NCBI RefSeq assembly: GCF_003254395.2
Contig: NC_037653.1
Location: 6,764,283 to 6,828,282 of the forward strand
Reading direction: 5' to 3'
Length of the DNA: 64,000 nt
From: Apis mellifera
Lineage: Eukaryota; Arthropoda; Insecta; Hymenoptera; Apidae
The notes under the pieces were generated by a model. It worked only from the letters and a program-made list of their open reading frames with translations, searched no databases and was not told the origin of the DNA. The position numbers and the translations under genes are program-made. Below, in pieces: positions 22,401 to 31,444 of this stretch (the first letter of the stretch is position 1; each line of letters starts with the position of its first letter).

Positions 22401-24945
22401 TTGATCTACCTTTAGAACGTAAATTTCCCCGCTGGTGCGGTTGATGTCGAATTTACTGTTCGCTGGATTATCGGGGTCGATACCCTGTCCGGTTAAAAAG
22501 TAGACGATATTCTGCGGCCTGTCCTTGTCGCCATCGGTCGCCGTCACCTGTTTGAAGAAGAGTTGACAAAGGGGTGGAATATGTACTCGATTCATTGAAA
22601 ATGGACGATCCATTTTTACGTGCTTTGATCGAACATTTTTACGTTCTCTTAATACGCTCTCTGTATTCTATATATTTATATATATTTTATAGATATTCCT
22701 TGGAATAGAGAATTTTATATATCGAGTTTTTTAATAATATCGAATATCTCGAGATTTGAAGAATCGAACTCGAAGAACGATTCTGGAGGATAGGATTGAT
22801 TTCCGTTCGAGTTAATTGGAAAGCTCATTGGAAAATTCAATTTTAAACGAGTTAAGAAGGACGTAATTACCCCGAGGACTCGTTTAGGCAAAGTCCTGTC
22901 GTCCTCCTCGGTGATCTGCGTCTTGTAAGTTGGACGTTCGAACACAGGTGGATTGTCGTTCACATCCTTCACGTGTATCACGACCGTCGTGTAATTTTCT
23001 TTCAAGTTATCAGACGCGGTGAGGCGGAGCTCGTACTGCAAGATTAAAGCGGGACAAGTGGATAACAGTGTTTGCAGCTGACCCGTGCAACTGCACCGAC
23101 AGCAGGTCCCTTTCCGGGAATAATGGAAGCGGCCAACGAATTATGGGATATAAAAAGAGAAAGAGAGAGAGAGAGAAAGGGAGAAAAAATAGAGAGTTCA
23201 TTTTTTGATAAGCTTTAGAAATTAGACACGCGAAAGTTACGGCAACTTTTTGATAAAGGAGTTTATAAAGATGAAACATCGTCGTAGTTCGTTTAATGGC
23301 GTGGAAAAAGATTTGCAAGAAATGGGATCATCTTGGTGGTTTAATGAGAGTTATAAAAACAGCGGGATGAACAAGTATCCCTTGCGATACAAACTACCGA
23401 AGAAACCGGTTAAACTTTAAACGATACGTCGAGGGATTCGTGTTATCATTTGAAATTAAAATTTCAAAAATGATTCCTGATCTCTCGAAAACTTTACGAT
23501 AAACTCGAAACGAAAGACTCGAAAGACTCATTGAATCAATAATAATGAAATATTAATAATTCCAATCATGTTAGAATACAAAAGAAAAAACATTTTAACA
23601 TTCTAATTTATCGAAAGTAACGAAAGGAGTATGGAGGAATATGGTTAAAAGGATCAGAAATCGAAGACTTTTATTTCTTCGTCAATGTTCTCCTCGCAAC
23701 GCATAGAGTGACATACTTACCCTCTTCCTCGTCTCGTAATCTAACGCACCCGCGACATAGATGGCGCCAGTCATATTCTTCACGGCGAATGCACCGCCTA
23801 TGTTACCGCTCGTAATCTCGTATCGAATACGCGAGGCTGTAAAATGCAGAAAAACATCGATTTCACAATGGAATCGCTCTTCCCTCCTCCCCTTCCTCGT
23901 GTGTCGTGGCGTCGTCTTTAAAGCTTAACGACTTGGCTTAAGAAAAAGAGAATGTACTCGGCGAACGAAGTAATGCGAAATAAGTACGAGAGTGATTTAA
24001 ATTTCGAAAAGTGCTCCCCTTATTAAGTTTCGAACAACAAGTTTGAGCACGTAGGGAAGCGAGAGGACCCAGCGATTATTCGGGGCAAAGTCTCGGGGAT
24101 TATTCGGAACAAGGTCTCGAGGCTTTGGGGAAATTGCGATCTCGGTGTATCTTCGTGGTGGAAATATTCAAAAAAAAAAAAAAGAAAGAAAGAAAGATTC
24201 GCTGTGAAATTTCATCGGTGTTTGATCGACTTACGGTTTACTCTCGATTTTAAGGTTTGTTAGAGATCGATCGATTTCTTTAAATTTCCCCGGGGATCGA
24301 TCCCCGCGAGTAAGTAGCGGAGAAATTAGCTTCTTTAAGTAAAAGAAAAGGGAAAACCTGTAATCAAGCGGCAGGGAGCTTGTTAATCGAGATCCATCGG
24401 ATAAATGTATCTCTGCTCGATCGTGGTATTTAAAGTTTCAGCCTCGAGAATGGATTTTCGAAACTTCGTTAGCCAGGTTATACAGAACTTTGAGATATAA
24501 GTAATAGATTCATTATTAGGAAAGGATAAATTTAAACAAAATAGAAACAAGCTTATTAACTTTTCTGAGCGAGAATTATTTTCTCCATTCGTTGCAAATA
24601 ATTTACAATTTTATTTATAGTTTAAAAAAAGGAGAAAGGGAAAGAGAAAAATAAGAGGAGATCGAGAAATTTAATTCCATTCAACGTTCTCGCGAGAGAA
24701 GATTACACGCGTTATTATTCTCTCGCGATTCAGTGAAAGCAAAAAGAAAAAAAAAAAAGGGAGAGAAAAAACCTCACGTATTTGCATATGTGTCCACTTA
24801 CACTCGTCGTGATCTTTGGCGGTGACAGTGAGTACCGTGTGCTGGATATCCTCATTTTCGTCTACTTCAGCCTCGTAGAGGCCTTTGTCGAAATAAGGCG
24901 GATTGTCGTTCTTGTCAGCTATTCCAATACGGATGAATTTCGTCA
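13374..24945 (-). CDS. CadN: neural cadherin (CadN), 3' half of gene, 23 exons
   Basis: This is a classical-type insect N-cadherin, a calcium-dependent homophilic adhesion receptor of axons and synapses that links to actin through p120 and beta/alpha-catenin. Twenty-three exons give 1,693 complete residues plus the stop, and every junction agrees in phase. In protein order I see about seven cadherin repeats with linkers ADKNDNPP, VKDVNDNPP, LKDINDNAP, VKDINDMPP, LRDINDNQP, VHDINDNPP and GDINDNKM. The membrane-proximal region with YDLDDWDLPDKKFYW follows, then EGF, laminin-G, EGF, laminin-G and two EGF-like modules, one TM helix, and a tail with EGGGEDD (p120 site) and DLRNYAYEGGGS (beta-catenin site). 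It ends at LADMYGPAEESEEED. The signal peptide and first cadherin repeats are outside the window, so this is a partial gene running in from the right. Introns are short except four expanded by tandem repeats. Identity rests on close agreement with Drosophila CadN as I remember it. Confidence 0.97.
13516..13747. repeat. 115-bp direct repeat, two copies
   Basis: Two adjacent copies begin tctcaaatattctttttc at 13519 and 13634 and differ at only a few positions. They lie in the CadN intron just upstream (in transcript direction) of the last exon. Confidence 0.93.
13943..14098 (-). CDS. CadN: CadN cytoplasmic exon, beta-catenin-binding site
   Basis: It encodes GPEPNVGIFIEDHKKRAD and then the beta-catenin-binding core DLRNYAYEGGGSIAGSLSSL. 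It is flanked by acceptor ttttccAG and donor G/GTATGT, phases 1 and 1. Confidence 0.95.
14115..14490. repeat. ~88-bp A/G-rich intronic repeat, about four copies
   Basis: The module is catccaagatggatcgcgaa followed by an (GAAA)n-type tract and gagataatcaaaa, repeated about four times with variation. It ends in a pure gaaa/gaga run at 14,427-14,490. It lies in the CadN intron between the two cytoplasmic exons. Confidence 0.88.
14499..14714 (-). CDS. CadN: CadN exon, end of TM helix and juxtamembrane tail
   Basis: It begins inside the TM helix (LVLVFVVYNRRR) and runs through PGPDDDVRENIINYDDEGGG to DDMTAFDITPLQIP. The EGGGEDD core is the p120-catenin-binding site of classical cadherins. The donor is CT/GTGAGT. 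Confidence 0.95.
14779..15020 (-). CDS. CadN: CadN exon, last EGF module and start of TM helix
   Basis: It encodes the end of one EGF-like module (CGEGRIPSPDNKGC), a complete EGF (DKNECIDYPCLNGGRC to GFWGENC), and then KLSMGALAAILVCLLIIL, the first part of the TM helix. The helix is split by a 64-bp intron. Confidence 0.95.
15110..15299 (-). CDS. CadN: CadN exon, end of laminin-G 2 and EGF start
   Basis: It encodes GCLDDIRLEGKHLPLPPAMN, the usual end of the second laminin-G domain, followed by the Cys-rich start of the next EGF (CPSNKPCANVICPEPFEC). The donor is C/GTGAGT. Confidence 0.95.
15382..15682 (-). CDS. CadN: CadN exon, core of laminin-G domain 2
   Basis: It starts with IKDSRLHFRYNLNSLRTEER right after a repeat-filled intron and runs to VYADYQK. 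It encodes the beta-sandwich core, including DDGQWHTVRVSR and LELDGGEGRR. Confidence 0.95.
15686..16365. repeat. 67-bp intronic minisatellite, ten copies
   Basis: A 67-bp unit begins gagaac at 15686, 15753, 15820, 15888, 15955, 16022, 16089, 16156, 16223 and 16290. One unit is 68 bp, and the last is altered by extra att triplets. Copies differ at only one to three positions. The array fills almost the whole CadN intron 15,683-16,377 and starts four bases inside the 3' splice site. The open frames across it are repeat artefacts. Confidence 0.97.
16378..16989 (-). CDS. CadN: CadN exon, laminin-G 1 end, EGF, laminin-G 2 start
   Basis: This is the longest exon (204 codons, phase 0 on both sides). 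It contains the end of laminin-G 1 (PLQIGGLYVEQF, GFDGCIKNLFHNSKLYDL), an EGF with six Cys (CWEHGTC to CQCNPGWTGPGC), and the start of laminin-G 2 (YVKYALSFEPDKYSTQVQLR). It is clearly GC-richer than the introns, so long ORFs appear on the opposite strand as shadows. Confidence 0.96.
17077..17219 (-). CDS. CadN: CadN exon, laminin-G 1 core
   Basis: It encodes DFISVELERGIPRLLIDFG to DDGEWHRLDIFWNTE. The donor is GAG/GTTTGG, rather weak. It corresponds to the segment that is duplicated as a mutually exclusive pair in Drosophila CadN; here only one copy is present and the flanking introns (87 and 80 bp) leave no room for another. Confidence 0.94.
17300..17505 (-). CDS. CadN: CadN exon, EGF end and laminin-G 1 start
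   Basis: It encodes CQCPAGYNGPRCQQ, closing an EGF, then SFRGNGWAWYPALEMCDNSH and ITKKPDGLLLYNGPIVPP of the first laminin-G domain. Confidence 0.95.
17568..17839 (-). CDS. CadN: CadN exon, membrane-proximal Cys-rich region and EGF start
   Basis: It encodes IEKEVGINITMVGIDECYYE, the region LPYMVNANRTALVGVRVDVI, and the start of the first EGF (CRSSPCYNGGRC). The exon ends in phase 2 at TC/GTAAGT. Confidence 0.95.
17880..19165. repeat. ~180-230 bp intronic tandem array, about six copies
   Basis: The repeated module runs from (a/c)gatctggttcac(g/a)ttagg through ctgaatcaatgcaacgagaa and ttgagaaaaactaatttg to aaatcaaaatgagg. Copies start near 17880, 18059, 18290, 18506, 18726 and 18940, with small indels and about 90% similarity by eye. 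The array occupies nearly all of the 1,381-bp CadN intron 17,840-19,220. Confidence 0.92.
19221..19427 (-). CDS. CadN: CadN exon, membrane-proximal region
   Basis: It encodes KAELFRDKLAHLLNIDREN, VDVFSVQLRRIHPPLTDVRF and PVRLNGIVLMHREE, the stretch typical of the nonchordate classic cadherin membrane-proximal domain. Both junctions are phase 0. Confidence 0.95.
19495..19827 (-). CDS. CadN: CadN exon, last cadherin-like module
   Basis: It starts GQSPDTEIGRVYVYDLDDWD and continues through FYWEGLEHAQFKLDEDTG, GRYHLRFKVYDRKHTQTDVP and GITDEDFIRIWDYK. Both junctions are phase 0 (acceptor AG/GGACAA, donor AAG/GTAAGT). Confidence 0.95.
20232..20440 (-). CDS. CadN: CadN exon, cadherin repeat
   Basis: It encodes SLLSFNREQQKEYLIPIVIK, LTVIIGDINDNKMQPGSKD and FVYNYA. 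The DINDN calcium-binding linker is intact. The upstream 134-bp intron is unusually GC-rich. Confidence 0.95.
20575..20848 (-). CDS. CadN: CadN exon, cadherin repeat
   Basis: It encodes VKILAIDDGIPPKTATATLT, VHDINDNPPRFLKDYRP and the ATDDDDRSKSNGPPFTFRMD motif. It ends at AAC A/GTGAGT, phase 1. Confidence 0.95.
20952..21257 (-). CDS. CadN: CadN exon, cadherin repeat
   Basis: It encodes GEDNDNDKYHVAYSWVVVKL, RDINDNQPQFEKANIET, KATDPDQGGKSKVYYSIDRS and SIQRSLDREETPRHQ. Both junctions are phase 0. Confidence 0.95.
21339..21488 (-). CDS. CadN: CadN exon, cadherin repeat
   Basis: Fifty codons encode VIESSGYGADKFTMVRNNDG to FRFRIQVNDK. Both junctions are phase 0. Confidence 0.94.
21572..21744 (-). 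CDS. CadN: CadN exon, cadherin linker and repeat start
   Basis: It encodes TASIRVKDINDMPPQFTKEE and WFTEVDETEGPDLPEMPIL to TVHDEDETNKFQYK. The linker reads DINDM where DINDN is usual; as I recall, this variant is also present in the fly protein. Confidence 0.95.
21816..22049 (-). CDS. CadN: CadN exon, cadherin repeat
   Basis: It encodes MVVMTMTAVDYDDPSEGTNA, LIYSIEKNVIEEETGSPIFE and TAVCCLDRERTPDYSIQVVA up to DGGGLK. Phases are 1 and 1. Confidence 0.95.
22126..22312 (-). CDS. CadN: CadN exon, cadherin repeat
   Basis: It encodes PLDRDQPNGRPQWRFTVFAQ, VNLKDINDNAPTFPQGIYFG and NVTENGTAG. The acceptor is tcttcacAG. Confidence 0.95.
22410..22547 (-). CDS. CadN: CadN exon, cadherin repeat
   Basis: Forty-six codons encode VTATDGDKDRPQNIVYFLTG and SKFDINRTSGEIYVLK. 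Both junctions are phase 0. Confidence 0.95.
22871..23035 (-). CDS. CadN: CadN exon, cadherin linker
   Basis: Fifty-five codons encode YELRLTASDNLKENYTTVVI, HVKDVNDNPPVFERPTYKTQ and ITEEDDRTLPKRVLG. The donor is GGG/GTAATT. Confidence 0.95.
23721..23836 (-). CDS. CadN: CadN exon, cadherin repeat
   Basis: It encodes SRIRYEITSGNIGGAFAVKN and VAGALDYETRKR. It is too short to stand out as an ORF, but it is phase-compatible with both neighbours (split Ser codon upstream, phase 0 downstream). Confidence 0.94.
23837..24801 (-). other. CadN: CadN intron, no exon seen
   Basis: A 965-bp intron. It contains a short direct duplication (gattattcgg with tctcg) near 24,070-24,125 and a perfect 16-bp palindrome cggggatcgatccccg at 24,291-24,306. 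No alternative exon with cadherin coding is visible. Confidence 0.6.
24802..24945 (-). CDS. CadN: CadN exon, most 5' one in the window
   Basis: It encodes TKFIRIGIADKNDNPPYFDK and AEVDENEDIQHTVLTVTAKD to HDE. It opens with two bases of a split codon after ttccAG, so at least one more coding exon lies upstream; none is found before the right end of the window. Confidence 0.95.
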
Positions 24946-26030
24946 CTGGAACAGACAAAAGGGAGAAACGTCACGTTCGTGGATCTCGTCTACCCTTCCC
25001 GCCGCAATATAAAAGTCCCCCGAATATAGGTTGCGATGCAATCCCTCTCCAGAGAAGGTTCAGCCCTTCTATTCTCCTATCTTATATATATATATAAACA
25101 GAAAAATTCATTTCCGTTTCTATCCCTTTTACCCTTCGGTTTCATCGATGGGGAAAAAAGAATCGTGCGTATGTACGAATACATAAGAAATCGAGGAGAA
25201 AAGTTTTTTTTTTTTTTTTATCTCAATGAAAATCGAACGAAATAATACTTCCTCTCACAGAGAACGAGGGATTCATTCAATCATGTAGCAACTCATCATT
25301 ATTCCAATATTTTTCAGAGATCATCGTACACGTGTATACACGATTGAATGAAATTTCTCTCGCTTTTCGATTTTTCATTCGTTCTGATGACACAAGATCG
25401 CTACGGAGCTTTCGAATTTCTTTCAGATCTTGATATTTCGCGGTTAATTTATGCGGATGATTCAATGGAAAATTCGTGGATTTATCGTGGAATTACGTGA
25501 TAATAATTTTTTAATTTTTCTCTAGAAAAATGTTAAAGAATCGCCGCTAATGCGATGAAATGATTTAACACTCGATCGATTACGAAATATACAATTTTCT
25601 TTAAACGAGCGTTTGTAAATTTCGTTTTAACGATTTTTGCCGATTTCAAGAAAATTGAAAACGTTGAGAACGGTTTTTCGCAAATGAATGATCGCGATAG
25701 GATAGCGAATTCCCTCGTTAAAATAATAATAATAAAGTTGGTTAATAAATCATTCCATTTTCCCCAGAAAACTTTTCCTTCCCACAAACATTATTAACAA
25801 TTTCAACGCGCCTCATTAAAACTCCTTACCCCGAGAGCTTGTCGATCCGACCCCCCACGCCGCAAACCACCCTCTCCAAACCAATTTAAATAGTCGCTAA
25901 ACAACGAGAATCGAAGAAGAAACGACTTCGTTCCATGTGAGAATTAATATCAAACGCATCTAAGTTGAAAGTATACGGAGTATATACGAAAAATTAAAAT
26001 ATACTCGCGAAAAAGACGTATATTAATATA
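24946..26030. other. non-coding, start of large CadN upstream intron
   Basis: No coding potential is recognised. The stretch starts with the polypyrimidine tract of the last acceptor and becomes AT-rich. Its final ~40 bases belong to a segment duplicated at 27,893-28,002. Confidence 0.6.
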
Positions 26031-26958
26031 TTGGGTTGGCAACTAAGTAATTGCGGATTTCAGTTGAAGTTGATGACGACCTAATCAAAGCAATAATCGA
26101 TTCGGATCGTCACAGTACAACTCGTGAGATTGCAGAGAGGCTTCATGTATCGCATACATGCATTGAAAACCACTTAAAACAACTTGGCTATGTTCGAAAA
26201 CTCGATACATGGGTTCCTCGCGAACTGAAAGAAAAGCATTTAACGCAACGCGTTAACAGCTGCGATTTGCTAAAGAAACGTAATGAAAATGATCCATTTT
26301 TAAAACGACTGATAACTGGCGATGAAAAATGGATTGTTTACAACAATATCAAGCGGAAAAGATGGTGGAGCAGGCCACGTGAACCAGCTCGAACAACATC
26401 AAAAGCTGGTATTCGTCGAAAGAAGGTTTTGTTATCAGTTTGGTGGGATTACAAAGGAATTGTCTATTTTGAACTCTTACCACTCAACCGAACGATCAAT
26501 TCTGTTGTCTACATTGAACAACTAACAAAATTAAACAATGCGGTTGAAGAAAAGCGGCCCAAATTGACAAATCGAAAAGGTGTTGTATTCCATCGTGACG
26601 ATGCAAGGCCACGCACATCTTTGGTCACTCGGCAAAAATTATTGGAGCTTGGTTGGGATGTTTTGCCACGTCCACCATATAGTCCTGACCTTGCACCATC
26701 TGATTACTTTTTGTTTCGATCTTTACAAAACTCCTTGAAGGTAAAAATTTCAATAACGATGATGATATCAAATCGTATCTGATTCAGTTTTTTGCTAATA
26801 AAAACCACAAGTTTTATGAACGTGGGATTATGATGCTGCCTGAAAGATGGCAAAAGGTCATTGATCAAAATGGGCAACGCATTATAGAATAAAGTTATTT
26901 AGTTCCATGAAAAAATTGTCTTTGATTTTCTAAAAAAAATACTTAGTTGCCAACCCAA
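26031..26958 (+). mobile_element. mariner (DD34D) transposon, internally deleted, non-autonomous
   Basis: Terminal inverted repeats ttgggttggcaactaagta (26,031) and tacttagttgccaacccaa (ending 26,958) are flanked by TA duplications (26,029-26,030 and 26,959-26,960). The length is 928 bp against about 1.3 kb for intact mariners, so ~350 bp near the 5' end, including the transposase start and first helix-turn-helix, is missing. The remaining frame shows LITGDEKWI (first catalytic Asp), HRDDARP (second) and YSPDLAPSDYFLF (third), with exactly 34 residues between the last two Asp, the mariner signature. Its first Asp, HRDDARP and PSD motifs look intact. Confidence 0.96.
26051..26889 (+). pseudogene. 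mariner transposase remnant
   Basis: One open frame runs to 26,782. It lacks the N-terminal DNA-binding part and has no proper start codon. A frameshift near 26,740 then puts the C-terminal part (ERGIMMLPERWQKVIDQNG, stop at about 26,889-26,891) in another frame. The catalytic triad DD34D is still visible. The missing N-terminus and frameshift mean it cannot make a functional transposase from this copy. Confidence 0.9.
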
Positions 26959-27023
26959 TATTAACATCACGTAGCATATTTCAATATCAATTTTCATTAA
27001 AATCAAAATTTATTAGAATAATT

Positions 27024-29320
27024 AATCATTTTTCGAGAATGAACGAGACGCGCTCAACGTTTGGATTTTCATTCGGAAGATGAAATTCACGAATATTCGA
27101 AATATCCGAAATATCTTAACAAGCGGATTATTAAGAATTCATTATCGTCAATTCTTCGGCCAATCTGCCTCCACGTATCTTACGAGAGAATTTAACTCGT
27201 CTCGATTCGTCTTTGAATTTACCTATCCAATTAACTCGATTCCCTTTCCACTTTCGTTCCATCGTCCAACTTTGAATTGGCGCGCAAATTATTTCGAGAA
27301 ATGTTACTTCGTTGATTTTTCAAATCCTCGACCGGATCGAATCGAATTCACGTTCGTCGAGTAGCGGATAAAAGTGTTTTAATTAATTAAGAATGGTTTA
27401 TCGTTGTTTCGTTGTTGAGAAGGGCGAGGTGTGTAAAAGTGCAGCTTTAAAAAAAGAATAGGTTGAAAGCTCTTCTATCTCATCTATGTAATTTCTTCAT
27501 AGCGCCAAACATTTCTGTTCGCAAGAGTATCTTCTTCGTTACACCTCGAAACGGGAGAAGGATTCTTCACCTTCTCTTTTCATCCTCCTTCTTTTCTTTC
27601 GTTCTCTCTATTCGCGGGAAATAAATATTTGCCGAGATTAATTCGCGAGTTTAATTTCAGTGAGATAACAGTCCATCGAATGCGGGTAGATAGAGCGACG
27701 AGGAAACAAACGTGCGTGTAAAAATATTATTCTCTCGGTAAATTTCGCGAATCTTTTATTTTCAGTCTCCTTCCAAGCAAGTTTCCAACGTCGCGCCTCG
27801 TGGATTTTTCGAACGGCGTAGTCGAACTCGTCTTCGAATTTAATTTTTTAAATATCAAGGAATGGATGCGAGCACAATTTCGTGAAAACGATGCGAAAAG
27901 TTAAAATATACTCGCGAAAAAGACGTATATTAATATATTAACGTCACGTAGGATATTTCAATATCAATTTTCATTAAAATCAAAATTTATTAGAATAATT
28001 AAAAATTCTGGCGCGTTGCGTTTCCTCTTTAATAAATCACAATAAGAATTTATTTACACGTGCTTTCCTCCGTTATGAATGAAGATAAAGCACGGAAAGA
28101 TATATTATGAAACTCATCTGCCGTGATCCGCGTGTAATATTAATATGATAATAAAAAAAAAAAAAGAAAAAACGTAATACAATTCTTCTTTCAGAAAAAA
28201 AAAAAGATAAAAACATCGCAACATCATTTCCTCCGTAAAAGCGAATGACTACATTTTATAAATATAATACATTATCCGAAAAAACCAACTAAAAACCGTT
28301 ATTCGTCAAATATAATCCGCCATCATTCTTGTACTCCAATTTTACAAAAATCAACAAGCATTTGAGCAAGCATAATTTTTCAAAAGCATAACAAGAATAA
28401 AGGGGTGGGAAAAAAATGATGCAACGAAAAATACAATTAAAAACACGGGAGGAAACGTTGCAAAATATTATCCTCGATCTCTCGTGTTTTCATTATCTTT
28501 CCTTAAATCGTTATATCATCCTGTTCCATCCTCTTTGTCGTATCCAAATTAATTTCCGTGATCGGGAAACGATGAAAAATAGAACAACGAGGAGAGGAAG
28601 ATCCGAGGCCAGGCCTCCGAGGAATTAATTATGTTGCCTTCGTCCCCAACGATCCCTCTTTTTAAGGAGAGGGGGATGAAACCTCGGCCAAACTCGGCCG
28701 CAACAATTCCACGCTTTTTCTCCCTCGATTGATTCGCGACCCACTTTCCCTCCGCCGTAATTCTTAATTCGCGGATTTCCACGATTTATCGTCAACGAGA
28801 CGCGATGATGGCGTATCGAGAAGACATGGATGCATTCAGAAAGATAGGGATAAACGTATGCATTCGAAAAGAAATGATTAAAAGAGTTATTTTCAAATAA
28901 CGTTGCAAATTTCTTTTTCCTTTTTTTTTCTTGTACTAATTCGAGAAAATGCGTTACAATCGATTTAGATCCCGTTCAGCAGTTTTATTTCGTTCTAACG
29001 ATCCGTTTAACGACGTGGAAAAAGAAATTGTACGTACCGATATATGGAACGCGACAACGTGAAGTTGTGTGAACATAGAGTGTCTCATCGATTCCTTTCC
29101 ATTCTTTTCTCGTTTTCGAAGGAAGAGAGATTTTTTTGATCTAATTTTAAACGAGGATTATCGTATTAATTAAAAATGCTCGAAAGAAAATTCGTATTTT
29201 TTTACGATAGATATGGTATATCGAGATTGATATACCGATTCCGCGAAAATATCTTTAATGCGATATTGAAACCACTCGTGGGAAGCCAGATTATTATAAT
29301 ATCTATCCAACAAATATAAT
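27024..29320. other. non-coding intronic sequence
   Basis: Apart from the copy B segment noted separately, this is AT-rich sequence with scattered tcga words and short ORFs lacking any family signature. Nothing else stands out. Confidence 0.5.
27893..28002. repeat. duplicated ~105-bp segment, copy B (empty site)
   Basis: It runs uninterrupted through tattaatatattaacgtc, the sequence expected before insertion of the mariner in copy A. It begins near cgaaaagttaaaatatac and ends in ttagaataattaa. Confidence 0.93.
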
Positions 29321-29830
29321 AATAGGTAACATTTACCTATGTATCCAATAATTAAACATCAAAAGAGCTTAATGACCAGATATCTCTCTCTCTCTATATA
29401 TATATATTCAGCCACGTTGGCCACGCGATATTAAACCAGAGCACGGTGGTGTCGCTTATTACGACTATTATTCCGCAACGACCAGGATAATAAGTAACGC
29501 TTGCCTAAGCGTTTAGTAATTACGAGTCAAAAGGGCGTAACGCGAATTTCTCACTCACGTATTACGAAACCGTAATTTTCCTTTCTCGGTGGATAATACA
29601 ATTTTTCAATAATAATTGCGATCAAGCAGCCACCATTTTGCGTTACTACGTTGGGTAAAAAAAAATTTTGAATATGGATTTTTCTCTTCCTTTCTCTCTT
29701 TCCTTTTTTTCTTTTTTTTTTAAATTATTATCGACGAATCGCGCTGGCCAACGCAACATCGACAGGTAACAATTTCATCCCCCCAAGCGGCCAATAATTA
29801 AAAGTCAAAAGGGCTTAATGACCGGAACAA
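29300..29830. promoter_or_regulatory. trio of diverged ~60-bp motifs, candidate intronic enhancer
   Basis: Three related blocks begin near 29,325, 29,490 and 29,762. Each has a GTAAC word, then a variable stretch, AATTA, and TCAAAAGRGCNTAA (for example ccaataattaaaagtcaaaa then gggcttaatgacc in the third). Several TAAT/ATTA homeodomain-like cores recur at the same places. The role is inferred from repetition only. Confidence 0.35.
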
Positions 29831-31440
29831 TCGGGCGGGAAAAGTGGATGGAATCGCGTCTCTTCCGATCGTGAATCGTGATTCCCAGTAAATATGCCGG
29901 GCGCAGCGTGGTGAAATAAATTCGCCCTCTCGCGTGGCGCGTGCAATTTCAAATTTACGAGCAGGTTGGCGGGGAACGCGTTAAAAGTTAACGCTACGGC
30001 AATCCATACGGGGGATAACTAAATGGACAGCGTACGCCATCTATCCACGCCTGCCAACCTTTAAAAAAAAAAGAAGAAAGAAAAACGTAGCTCGAGCGTG
30101 AAATTTATTAGCGATTTAAAAAAATTGATGATCGATTCGACACTTGTTAACGAATCTTTACTCGAGATTTACCAGAGTTTGAATATCGATTTAAAATTTA
30201 AACTTGAATCGAAAAATGGAAGAAAAAGAAAAAAGAAATTTTCGAGAGAGGATCTTTACATCTTTAATGTCGTTCTTTAGAATGAAAACAAATGCGTGAA
30301 ACTCGAGCAAATGAACAAGCTCGTGTACAAGTACTTTTCGGACCTATTTGGCACGAGAATACTCGAAGCAAGTCGGATTGTTCGAGCGAAGCTTTGCGAA
30401 TCTATCGCCCGACCACTCGCTAACGATATAACGTTAATTAACTTACTACTGTTCCACTGTTTCGCGGAAATAAGTTGATGCACCGAATCTCTTTTCGTAT
30501 CTCTACTCTACCATTTACCCATTACTTCGTGTAAATTTCCTTCCGAGAGTATTTTAAATTACATCGATTTATCGGCCAATCAAATTTAATCGAACGTTTC
30601 GTTATATTCTTCGCATTTAAATTCGAGTAAAATTGATTCGGATCGTTGGCGGTGAAAAAAAAAAGAAAAGAGAAACTTTAATGAAATTTATCCTTTATTT
30701 CATGCCCCGTACCACGACGATTTTAAGATAAACACTATGCGAAAACTGTAAATTTGTTTTTACTATTTGCTCGGTTGAATACCGCGAGTACACTTGACTT
30801 GATTATTTCAGTTTCTAAACTTTCATTTTCCTCGTTTCCAATCCTTAGCAGAGGACCAAGAACGAAATTACGTAGTCATAAAGCTTTATCCCACGAATGA
30901 AAAAGTTTCACTCGAAACTTCCGACGAGCAAATATTTCCCTCTTTCCGCTTACCCTTCCTTTTTGATAAAAAAGGGAAGGAATTTTTTTAAAGCCTAAAA
31001 AATTAATTACAATTATTCTCCCGAGTAAAAGTACGATCTATCCACAACTTCTCGTACAACTTCTTCTCCACAGAGATTTCCTTTCGCGCCACATTTATTT
31101 GGCGATATATCGAAAAAACGTGTACGTGAGATATCTCGTCGAAGAAGCGTCGTAAAGAATCACTGCCGAGGAAAAAAAAGGGGGTTAAAGATAGAACGTC
31201 ACGCTACTCTTTATAAAAAATCACTTTAGAAAAATTGTATTTGCGCGTGAGAGATGTGTCTGGCTACGTTATTAACGAGATATCCCATATTGGGTTGAAT
31301 TTGTCATTACCGTTCGATCGACCGTTCTCATTTTCCAACCCCCGTGCGTCATCGGTATTCCATTGTGGTTGCAACCACTCGGCGACCATCTCTGACGCCA
31401 CAGGACCTATCCCAGACGTAACGAGCGCGATTCGATCGTT
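29831..31440. other. non-coding intronic sequence
   Basis: No gene recognised. A GC-richer part at 29,930-30,060 contains an imperfect inverted repeat (aggttggcggg / cctgccaacct) spaced by about 90 bases. The rest is AT-rich. Confidence 0.45.
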
Positions 31441-31444
31441 AACT

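Larger units (their letters stand above)
25987..27023. repeat. duplicated ~105-bp segment, copy A (split by mariner)
   Basis: Left part 25,987-26,030 and right part 26,959-27,023 together match 27,893-28,002 almost perfectly. The only visible differences are aacatcacgtagcata versus aacgtcacgtaggata and one base near the left edge. The mariner sits exactly at a TA inside this copy. Confidence 0.93.
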
